A stretch of DNA of 61,382 nucleotides, taken from positions 1,071,029 to 1,132,410 of the forward strand of contig JAVHXV010000001.1 of the NCBI GenBank assembly GCA_031119475.1, read 5' to 3'. The position numbers and the translations under genes are program-made. Shown one piece after another: positions 55,025-61,382 of this stretch. Origin of the DNA: Pedobacter sp. (GTDB lineage: Bacteria > Bacteroidota > Bacteroidia > Sphingobacteriales > Sphingobacteriaceae). The notes under the pieces are model-generated. The model made no database searches and was not told the DNA's origin. It worked only from the letters and a program-made list of their open reading frames with translations. Position 1 is the stretch's first letter. Every line of letters begins with the position of its first letter.

Positions 55025-58000
55025 TTAAAATTTCAATTCCAAAAGGTCAAAATCTTTGAAGAGTCCATAGTCTAGGGTCTGATAGCTGTTCCCTGAAGGA
55101 TAGCCGGTCACTTTTCTGAACAATGCCGGTGCCACATAGCCTGATGGCGGATTGCTATGATGTGGGCCCAATAGATTTTTAAGGCTTCCGATGATCTCGA
55201 TGCTGATTTCGTTCGAACCCTTTTTAAGGTATCTGGAAACATCTAACGCAAATGGATCAAAAGCAATCGTACCGGCAAGTACACCGTTTACTTTGACAAC
55301 GGCGACGGTCCCTTTCCAATCGTCCAGTTTTACTTCATGCTTTTTGGTCAGGTTATCTACCTGATAATTTTTTCTATAGGTAACGCCTTGTCCGTACAGC
55401 GGCAGTCCCTGGGCTTTCCATCCGCCCAATTTAAGGCCTGATGGTGGTGAAATGGCCCATCCCTTGGCAGCGGGAACGACATCAAAATTGCCCAATATGT
55501 ATATCGGCTGTATTTCTGCCAATACCTGCATGGGATCGGCAATCAAGGTCAGGCTGTTCTTTCCAGGTTTCACGTATTTTCCGATTTCGAGTACGTTAAA
55601 CTCCTTGTCCAGCCACCATTGTCCGGCAGTTGGCTTCACTTCGTTTCCATTGATCAGGATGCGGCTGTATAGGGCCGCCTGCTCAACAACAGCTTTCATC
55701 GCTATGGTAGAGACAGCGTCGTGCACATCAAAATAATAGGTTGCCGTAAAGCCTGATCCTTTTTTAAAGGTCTGTTTGTTTAAGATTTCACTGCGGAACT
55801 GGATGGTGTGGTCCCATGGGTTGCCATGTTTGAAACCATGATATTTGTACACCGTATCAGCGGCATTGAATATAAATTGGTCTTTTAGCTCAGTTTTTCC
55901 AAAGGCCACATCACAAAAATCGACCATAAGCGAATTCTCCAAAGGTCTTAAAACTTTTAAGTCGGTGCCCGATAACACAACTTTTGCCTTTGGAACGGCA
56001 AGCTGTGGATAGCCAGTCTGCTTTTTATTGGCGATGAACAGCAGCAAGCTCCCAGCTGGAGGAATGGTAAACGATACCGTTTTTGAAGATCCGGCAACTT
56101 TTTCGGGATAATCTGAAATCTTGCCCGTAAACAGATCCATCACCAGCGCATCGCCATCCTGAAAAGTAAGTTCGCCTTTTCCTTCCTGCTTCATATCGGC
56201 ATTGGCCAGAAAAATGAGCTGTCCATCTGGCAACCAACGTTTTTGATGATAGATATTGCCGCCTGCCTCTCCTTTTTCGGTATTTATGGCGATGCCAGTA
56301 GGCCTTAAATATTTGGCGATAATCTCTTTATCCAATGATTTGGCCACAACAATATTTTCTTTTTGCCGATTGAATGTTTCGACCTGATCACTTTCCGCTC
56401 CATCTACTCGTTGCAATGCTTCGAAACTGATGACCTTGCCTCCGGCTGCCTCATAGGCTGTTAAGAGCTGCAAAGTTTTTGAATCTATATTTTCCATCCC
56501 CGGAGGAACGACAACTGTGGCATAGGCACGTCTACCGATCACAAAACGTTTGCCCTGCACACTACCCTGTTGCTGGATGATATTTTCTGAACCCAGGTCA
56601 TATTCCACATGCGACTTCTCCAAGGTAGTCACAAATTCAGAAAAGCGTTCCCCAATTTTTGCCAAATTCTTGTTCGGCTTGCCAAAAAGCGCATACATCC
56701 AGCCAGATGTAGTAGGCTCGAGCACGAGGATATCGTTTCTTTGGATACCCTGGCTCATGGCCATCGAAAGCCTGGCGTAATACAAGTTCAGTTCGCGATA
56801 GTACCTGAACCAAGGATTTTGATAGGAAAAACTTTGGGGATAATCATATTTTCTTGATCCTTTGATGGTCATATCCGATAGGTGCTGACAAAGAAAATTT
56901 ACGCCCAGGGCATACTCCCAGTCGCCTAAACGCTTCAGGTCCTTTAAACTTACCTCCCATCCCTCACCTGCATATGACTCGGAAAGTGTCCGTTTTTTGC
57001 CGAGCTGATTGGCAACACTGGCCAATTCGCGCACGGCACGCAGATTTCCAAACTGTACCTCTCTTAAAGGACCAGTTCCTTTTTCATTGTATTCATTAAA
57101 GAGCATATCGATCCCAGGCATCTGGTGCCAGGCATACATGGCCATGTTATCTGGTGTATGGTAAGGATTTGGCCAACTGTGCTCATAATAATGGCCGGTC
57201 CAGATCAGGTTGTTTTTGGCGGCATAGGCCGAATAAGGTTTCGACCATCGATCGATGTAGAGGTTGAGCAAGGTGTGGTAATAATTGTGCCTTACTTTTT
57301 TCCAATCGCCCACTTCTTCAAATAGCGATACCAGTTGATCTTGCAGCCGATAGCCCCACTTTTTTTCAAATGAACTGAACAGGTCAGGTGTCCACCTCAC
57401 ATTTCCATTTCCCTGTACCTGTATGGTCATTTCATCACTGAATACACCAGGTACGGTCTTGCCAAACTCAGTTCCAAATGCCCTTTTATAACCATTTAAG
57501 GTCAGGTCGATGAATTTTTCGGTAACACCTTTTACCATCAGGTCTACATAAGGGAATCCTGCGTTCCAATCAGTTCGGGCATTGTTGCGCTTGCTGATAA
57601 GGTAATATTCTCCCTTACGGCCCATTTCGTTGCCGAGGCTTGTCGTGATATTTTTAAGTTCGCCATTTTCCTTCTTGTAACATTGGAAAAATCTGGCTGC
57701 CGTATCCGGAAGCTGATTGGCCCTGGTGAGAGAAAGGTTTTGGCCCTGATTATAGGATTCTGGCATTTCATGCTGCACGTTACCCCCAGCAAAGCCACTC
57801 GGATAGGAATTTTCATCATAGATCCACACGTTCAGCCCCAATTCTTTTCCACGCTGTACGGCATATCTGGTCAGGTCGAACCATTCAGAAGAAAGGTATT
57901 CGGTGATCAGTCCTGGCCGGGGGTGGATGAATACACCACCAAATGCCGTTTTTTTAAAATCGATCAACATGGCATCGATATCTTTTTTGTTGACCTTGGT

Positions 58001-58183
58001 GTTCCACACCCAAAGTGGTGCAGTACCATATTCCTTTCCCGGAGCGGCAAAATGCTGTTTCAGCCAATCAAGACCTGGGGCAGGAGGTTTATCTTCGCTC
58101 GATTTAAAGGCGGTAATGCCGATGCCAATAATGGCAAACGATAAAAAAGCCAGGCCGGCCTTTTTAAGATCCAAGTGGTGCAT
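55025..58183 (-). CDS. large glycoside hydrolase, GH106-like (alpha-L-rhamnosidase-like)
   Basis: 1,052 residues. An N-terminal hydrophobic segment (AGLAFLSFAIIGIGITAF) acts as signal peptide or anchor. The catalytic barrel region is seen in GTAPLWVWNTKVNKKDIDAMLIDFKKTAFGGVFIHPRPG, LGLNVWIYDENSYPSGFAGG, VPGVFSDEMTIQ and GHYYEHSWPNPYHTPDN. The C-terminal part holds beta-sandwich carbohydrate-binding modules (KVNGVLAGTIAFDPFALDVSRYLKKGSNEISIEI). The Trp-rich N-terminal pattern recalls the GH106 rhamnosidase group, but the match is by eye and GH2-like assignment is possible. It is upstream of the MFS carrier on the same strand and may supply its sugar. Confidence 0.75.
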   Translation of the reverse strand: MHHLDLKKAGLAFLSFAIIGIGITAFKSSEDKPPAPGLDWLKQHFAAPGKEYGTAPLWVWNTKVNKKDIDAMLIDFKKTAFGGVFIHPRPGLITEYLSSEWFDLTRYAVQRGKELGLNVWIYDENSYPSGFAGGNVQHEMPESYNQGQNLSLTRANQLPDTAARFFQCYKKENGELKNITTSLGNEMGRKGEYYLISKRNNARTDWNAGFPYVDLMVKGVTEKFIDLTLNGYKRAFGTEFGKTVPGVFSDEMTIQVQGNGNVRWTPDLFSSFEKKWGYRLQDQLVSLFEEVGDWKKVRHNYYHTLLNLYIDRWSKPYSAYAAKNNLIWTGHYYEHSWPNPYHTPDNMAMYAWHQMPGIDMLFNEYNEKGTGPLREVQFGNLRAVRELASVANQLGKKRTLSESYAGEGWEVSLKDLKRLGDWEYALGVNFLCQHLSDMTIKGSRKYDYPQSFSYQNPWFRYYRELNLYYARLSMAMSQGIQRNDILVLEPTTSGWMYALFGKPNKNLAKIGERFSEFVTTLEKSHVEYDLGSENIIQQQGSVQGKRFVIGRRAYATVVVPPGMENIDSKTLQLLTAYEAAGGKVISFEALQRVDGAESDQVETFNRQKENIVVAKSLDKEIIAKYLRPTGIAINTEKGEAGGNIYHQKRWLPDGQLIFLANADMKQEGKGELTFQDGDALVMDLFTGKISDYPEKVAGSSKTVSFTIPPAGSLLLFIANKKQTGYPQLAVPKAKVVLSGTDLKVLRPLENSLMVDFCDVAFGKTELKDQFIFNAADTVYKYHGFKHGNPWDHTIQFRSEILNKQTFKKGSGFTATYYFDVHDAVSTIAMKAVVEQAALYSRILINGNEVKPTAGQWWLDKEFNVLEIGKYVKPGKNSLTLIADPMQVLAEIQPIYILGNFDVVPAAKGWAISPPSGLKLGGWKAQGLPLYGQGVTYRKNYQVDNLTKKHEVKLDDWKGTVAVVKVNGVLAGTIAFDPFALDVSRYLKKGSNEISIEIIGSLKNLLGPHHSNPPSGYVAPALFRKVTGYPSGNSYQTLDYGLFKDFDLLELKF

Positions 58184-58438
58184 AGGAATATATTTGGTTG
58201 AAAGCTAAACTCCAGAAATTATCTGTACATTCCATCCTGTACTGTCATGCAAGGTCGGGTTGAAGGTTGAAGGTTGAAAGGTTGTAAAGTTGAAGGTTGA
58301 AGGTTGAAAGTTCCAAAGTTGAAAGTTAAAAGTTACAAGGTTAAAAAGTAGCCAGTGCAAAACCATCTCCCACAACTCAAATCTAATGTCCAATATCTAT
58401 TGTCTAATATCTCGTATCTAATATCTCATATCTTACAT
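58184..58438. repeat. short-word repeat tract between hydrolase and DUF421 genes
   Basis: 58258-58345 repeats GGTTGAA/AAGTTGAAA-like words; 58380-58438 repeats ATATCT / GTCTAAT-like words up to the DUF421 stop codon. No gene or clear promoter of the hydrolase was recognised here. Confidence 0.65.
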
Positions 58439-58939
58439 CTATATCTCAATTTTCTTCTTGATCACCGTAATCTCGCCGTTTCTTTCCATATAGACTTTAT
58501 CGATCAGGCCCAGGTCTTCTGTCTGTGCGGCGTTTCGGATGCCCTGCATTACATCTTCTTCACTAATCAGGGCTCGATGTAGCCTTTTTGCGATGAATTG
58601 ACCGTTTTCAAAGAGCAATATCTTATCACCTTCGATCATGCGGCTGCTAGCCTGATGATGAACCATCAATATTCCAATCAGCCGGTGCAGGATCACGATG
58701 ACAAAACAGACCGCCACTACGGGCACAAATGGTGAAACTCCGACTACGGCCCTGCTCAACAGGGCACCCAAGGAGATACTGATGATATTGTCAAGCGGAG
58801 CGCCCATCTTGAACGATCGCCTACCAGAAATGCGGATGAGCAGCAGTGCGATTACAAACACCAAGATACCCCGACAGCACATCTGCAGGCTATTCAGATC
58901 TTTTCCATGGCCAAAAATGTAATCCATAAATTCCATCAA
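58439..58939 (-). CDS. DUF421-family membrane protein (YetF-like)
   Basis: 166 residues. Three hydrophobic segments lie in the N-terminal half (CCRGILVFVIALLLIRISGRRSF; APLDNIISISLGALLSRAVVGVSPFVPVVAVCFVIVIL), followed by a soluble DUF421 domain (KILLFENGQFIAKRLHRALISEEDVMQGIRNAAQTEDLGLIDKVYMERNGEITVI). The function of DUF421 proteins is unresolved; spore-related in Bacillus, general in others. Its stop lies in ATATCT-type word repeats. Confidence 0.9.
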   Translation of the reverse strand: MMEFMDYIFGHGKDLNSLQMCCRGILVFVIALLLIRISGRRSFKMGAPLDNIISISLGALLSRAVVGVSPFVPVVAVCFVIVILHRLIGILMVHHQASSRMIEGDKILLFENGQFIAKRLHRALISEEDVMQGIRNAAQTEDLGLIDKVYMERNGEITVIKKKIEI

Positions 58940-59017
58940 CTGCTTAACAACTGAAGCAAAATTGTGTTTGGACTCCCACCCAAATCTTCATTTGGCCACT
59001 ATTTATACCGATTAATG

Positions 59018-59560
59018 GACTCTTCGACTGCTGGACTCTTAGACTTCTGGATTGAACTTCGGACTTTATCCAAAACTTCGCAAGTTGGGGTATCATCTGA
59101 ATAGGAAATTAACCTAGCAACTGACGAAGTTGGCATGCAGGACTTCTGGACTCTATCTTCGGACTTCCCGACTTATGGACTTACAAACTACTTGGCCTTC
59201 ACCGATGGGCAGATTGCCATGGGCTCTTTGACTGCTGGACTCTTGGATTTCTGGATTGAACTTCGGACTTTATCCAAAACTTCGCAAGTTGGGGTATCAT
59301 CTGAATAGGAAATTAACCTAGCAACTGACGAAGTTGGCATGCAGGACTTCTGGACTCTATCTTCGGACTTCCCGACTTATGGACTTACAAACTACTTGGC
59401 CTTCACCGATGGGCAGATTGCCATGGGCTCTTTGACTGCTGGACTCTTGGATTTCTGGATTGAACTTCGGACTTTATCCAAAACTTCGCAAGTTGGGGTA
59501 TCATCTGAATAGGAAATTAACCTAGCAACTGACGAAGTTGGCATGCAGGACTTCTGGACT
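59018..59560. repeat. 204-bp tandem repeat, about 2.7 copies, each with a hairpin
   Basis: Copies start near 59018, 59222 and 59426; the third diverges after about 59560. Each has AACTTCGCAAGTTG and CAACTGACGAAGTT as inverted arms (12 of 14 pair, 30-nt spacer) at 59074-59131, 59278-59335 and 59482-59539. The copies are nearly identical, so duplication is recent. Confidence 0.9.
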
Positions 59561-59683
59561 CTTGGACTCCAGTCTTCGGACTTCTCGACTTATGGACCTA
59601 CGGACTCCAGTCTTCGGACTTTCTGACGTCTCAGTCTTCGTCTTCAAGCCGCTGCGCTGGGCTTGGGCTTGCCTGGAAACAAC

Positions 59684-59714
59684 AAAGCCCCGCAGCTGCA
59701 TGCTGCGGGGCTTT
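59684..59714 (-). terminator. terminator after tRNA-Pro
   Basis: AAAGCCCCGCAGC (59684-59696) and its perfect 13-bp inverse (59702-59714) flank the loop TGCAT. It lies 6 bp beyond the tRNA 3-prime end. Confidence 0.85.
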
Positions 59715-59720
59715 CGTTTG

Positions 59721-59794
59721 TCGGGGTGGCAGGATTCGAACCTACGACCTCCACATCCCAAATGTGGCGCGATACCGGGCTACGCTACACCCCG
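59721..59794 (-). tRNA. tRNA-Pro (anticodon TGG)
   Basis: 74 nt. The acceptor stem CGGGGTG/CACCCCG is perfect. D arm GCGTAGCCCGGTATCGCGC, anticodon stem CCACA/TGTGG with loop TTTGGGA (anticodon TGG), T arm GTAGGTTCGAATCCTGC, discriminator A; CCA not encoded. Confidence 0.95.
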
Positions 59795-59855
59795 ATCATG
59801 GTATCACTTTAACAATTACATTACTTTAAAGCAATGCCTTTGTTTTTTGGTGGTG

Positions 59856-59885
59856 CAAATATACAAACCTGGGCAACTATTCAAA
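59856..59885 (-). promoter_or_regulatory. promoter of tRNA-Pro
   Basis: On the minus strand TTTG (59885-59882), 18 nt, then TATATTTG (59863-59856), both perfect matches; the tRNA begins about 62 bp downstream. Confidence 0.6.
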
Positions 59886-60077
59886 AATAAAAATTGAAGT
59901 TTCTAACGAATACAAAATATCACACTTATTATCAAAGGATTAAATTAGTGCCATTAGTCATCAATATCTTTAACATCTGCTCTAAGTTCTTTGCGCTATG
60001 CTCCTTGCTCAAAACTTGATGCTAGCTACTTGATACCTGATACTTGCAACCTACCTGATACCCTTTTCAAAAATAAA

Positions 60078-60124
60078 TTTGCGTAGTTAAATAACTACAC
60101 ATATATTTGTAGTCAAATAGCTAC
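60078..60124 (+). promoter_or_regulatory. ArsR promoter with two operator copies
   Basis: Promoter: TTTG (60078-60081), 20 nt, TATATTTG (60102-60109). Operator 1, GTAGTTAAATAACTAC (60083-60098), fills the spacer; operator 2, GTAGTCAAATAGCTAC (60109-60124), begins at the last base of the -7 box and covers the start point. Both are near-palindromes with the same GTAG..CTAC ends, 26 bp apart, the expected site of the ArsR-like protein encoded at 60166. Confidence 0.75.
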
Positions 60125-60165
60125 ATGTTATAACTTTAGGCATTATAACGTTTCAACCATTATAC

Positions 60166-60504
60166 ATGAACTTACGAAGAGATGTTTTTCAGGCCATTGC
60201 CGATCCGACCAGGAGGTCTATCCTACTCTTGGTCTCCCTACAGGCCATGAGTGCCGGGGCAATAGCTGCTAATTTTGATACTGCCAGGCCTACCGTCTCC
60301 AAGCACCTGCAGATCTTGACCGAATGCGAACTTTTGGAACCCAAACACAATGGCAGGGAAATCCACTATCAGCTCAATGCAAACAAAATGAAAGAAGTGG
60401 CCGATTTCATCGAACCTTTTCGCAAAATGTGGGACGATCGCTTTAATAAATTGGAAGAGATCATGAAAAATTTCCCCAATACCTTGCCCGAACCTAAAAT
60501 ATGA
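60166..60504 (+). CDS. ArsR-family winged-helix repressor
   Basis: 112 residues. Winged helix: [16 protein letters not shown] (start of the domain), [29 protein letters not shown] (recognition helix TVSKHLQIL) and [14 protein letters not shown] (wing). There is one cysteine and no CxC metal motif, so it is not a typical arsenic sensor. Together with the following SRPBCC and DoxX genes it matches the common ArsR-SRPBCC group. Very likely represses its own operon through the two operators at 60083 and 60109. Confidence 0.95.
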   Translation: MNLRRDVFQAIADPTRRSILLLVSLQAMSAGAIAANFDTARPTVSKHLQILTECELLEPKHNGREIHYQLNANKMKEVADFIEPFRKMWDDRFNKLEEIMKNFPNTLPEPKI

Positions 60505-60508
60505 TTAC

Positions 60509-60988
60509 ATGGAACTGAAAACAAAAGTTAACGCCGAAGATGGCAAACAGGAGCTCTTCATCTCCAGAACATTCGATATATCCCTAGCCCTGCTTTTTAA
60601 GGCTTATACCGATCCTGCAATTGTAGCGCAGTGGATGGGCACCAAGGTAGTCAAGCTCGAAAACCGGACGCACGGCAGTTACCAATTCGAAACCAGCGAC
60701 CCTAATGGAAATATCGTATTTCGGGCCAATGGGATTATCCATCAGTTTATACCGGAGCAAAAGATTACGCGAACTTTCGAGATGGAAAATTCACCATTTG
60801 GCATTCAGCTCGAATTTCTGGAATTTGAGGCCCTCACCGCAGATACGAGCAAGTTGACCATCCAATCGATCTATCGTACCACTGCACTCAGAGACCAGAT
60901 GCTACAACTTCCATTTAAAAAAGGACTAAACCTCGCACACCAAAGATTAGAAGACCTCTTAAAAAATAAAAAAGATCAAAATGTCTAA
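60509..60988 (+). CDS. SRPBCC (AHSA1-like) domain protein
   Basis: 159 residues, a single START-like ligand-binding fold. Seen: FISRTFDISLALLFKAYTDPAIVAQWMG at the N-terminus and a helical C-terminus LKKGLNLAHQRLEDLL-like (MLQLPFKKGLNLAHQRLEDLL). Such proteins bind small hydrophobic ligands in solvent or stress response. It begins 4 bp after the ArsR stop and overlaps the DoxX gene by 8 bp, so the three are one operon. Confidence 0.93.
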   Translation: MELKTKVNAEDGKQELFISRTFDISLALLFKAYTDPAIVAQWMGTKVVKLENRTHGSYQFETSDPNGNIVFRANGIIHQFIPEQKITRTFEMENSPFGIQLEFLEFEALTADTSKLTIQSIYRTTALRDQMLQLPFKKGLNLAHQRLEDLLKNKKDQNV

Positions 60989-61340
60989 AACCAACAAAAT
61001 TATTTATTGGATTGCCACACTCTGGCTGGCATTGGGAATGCTATCGACCGGAATAGTACAATTGCTAAAAATGGAAGCGGAGGTTAAGCTTTTCAACCAT
61101 CTTGGCTATCCTTCCTATTTGCTTCCCCTACTGGCGATCTGGAAAATCCTTGGTGTTGTGGCCATCCTCATCCCAAAATTCCCGCTGGTCAAGGAATGGG
61201 CCTACGCAGGCTTCTTCTTTACCATGTCTGGTGCCATTTATTCGCACCTGGCCATGGGCGATAAAATAATAGAACTGTTCGGCCCAACATTATTGCTTGC
61301 ACTAACCAGTATATCTTGGTATTTTAGAAAGGCTAGATAG
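60981..61340 (+). CDS. DoxX-like membrane protein
   Basis: 119 residues with four membrane helices (IIYWIATLWLALGMLSTGIVQLL; YLLPLLAIWKILGVVAILIP; WAYAGFFFTMSGAIYSHLAM; LFGPTLLLALTSISWYFR). DoxX-like proteins of this size are common partners of ArsR-SRPBCC genes; the function is unresolved, perhaps in quinone or thiol stress. It overlaps the SRPBCC gene by 8 bp. The remaining 42 bases to the edge are non-coding. Confidence 0.9.
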   Translation: MSKTNKIIYWIATLWLALGMLSTGIVQLLKMEAEVKLFNHLGYPSYLLPLLAIWKILGVVAILIPKFPLVKEWAYAGFFFTMSGAIYSHLAMGDKIIELFGPTLLLALTSISWYFRKAR

Positions 61341-61382
61341 GTGTTTAGGCGTTTGGTGCCTGGTTGTTTAGGTGATGAGATA

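Larger units (their letters stand above)
58940..59720. other. 781-bp non-coding region with tandem repeats
   Basis: GGACTT-type words fill 59018-59640, including the 204-bp tandem repeat described separately. Frames that can be read here (for example 59522-59761 minus) also run across the tRNA-Pro and are not genes. Confidence 0.65.
59795..60165. other. non-coding gap between tRNA-Pro and ArsR operon
   Basis: 371 bp. The left part holds the tRNA promoter (59856-59885); the middle has ACTTGATACTTGCAACC-like words (60015-60060); the right end holds the ArsR promoter and operators (60074-60124). No gene. Confidence 0.6.

Noticed and set aside
59018..59560. 204-bp repeats as a CRISPR or insertion sequence
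   Set aside because: The units are contiguous and near-identical, without spacers and without a transposase gene.
59522..59897. Frames of 79 and 119 aa around tRNA-Pro
   Set aside because: They translate the tRNA and repeats; the WQDSNLRPP-type peptide is the known false product of antisense tRNA reading.

Overview
The window comes from a Bacteroidota genome, most likely a Sphingobacteriaceae member close to Pedobacter. This is inferred from gene content and style: SusC/SusD pairs with a FecR/sigma cassette, a two-component sensor with a periplasmic propeller, a TPR-HTH membrane regulator, WG-repeat and DUF1735 proteins, and promoters of the TTTG / TAnnTTTG type. No rRNA or species marker is present, so the genus is a guess.

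Layout. 1-6157 (minus) is the N-terminal 2,052 residues of a giant secreted surface protein that runs off the left edge; it faces a divergent sensor kinase/response regulator pair (6529-10242), with a perfect 22-bp palindrome between them. 10465-14843 (minus) is a four-gene cluster (HNH-like metal-site protein, coiled-coil helical protein of unknown function, glycosyltransferase, FkbM methyltransferase) divergent from a membrane TPR-HTH regulator (15088-16869). I see this as the least familiar gene set here. 16956-18978 holds a cupin, an SDR lacking the YxxxK motif and a beta-hydroxyacid-dehydrogenase-like enzyme. 19218-27000 (minus) is a sigma / FecR / SusC (with STN) / SusD / DUF1735 uptake locus, divergent from a second SusC/SusD pair (27328-32491). 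Then follow a WG-repeat protein, an ABC exporter pair and a DUF1826 protein.

36663-43857 (minus) is a tightly packed operon of planctomycete-type proteins (Tat DUF1501, a PSCyt/DUF1549/DUF1553 lipoprotein with two haem c sites, a DUF2231-cytochrome-LRR membrane protein, a Tat NHL propeller), with a divergent membrane protein of unknown class. Next are cyclopropane fatty acid synthase, a frameshifted lipoprotein, a lone AT-rich HEPN-like gene and tRNA-Arg. 49921-58939 (minus) carries mannonate dehydratase, a MaoC hydratase, a MazG-like pyrophosphohydrolase, glycerophosphodiesterase, a sugar/polyol MFS carrier, a large GH106-like hydrolase and a DUF421 protein. The right end holds tandem 204-bp non-coding repeats, tRNA-Pro, and an ArsR-SRPBCC-DoxX operon with a clear double operator.

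A recurring feature is short-word simple repeats in the gaps. They often abut stop codons and sometimes supply the last codons of genes, and one array lies just upstream of a start codon. No CRISPR array, insertion sequence or prophage was recognised.
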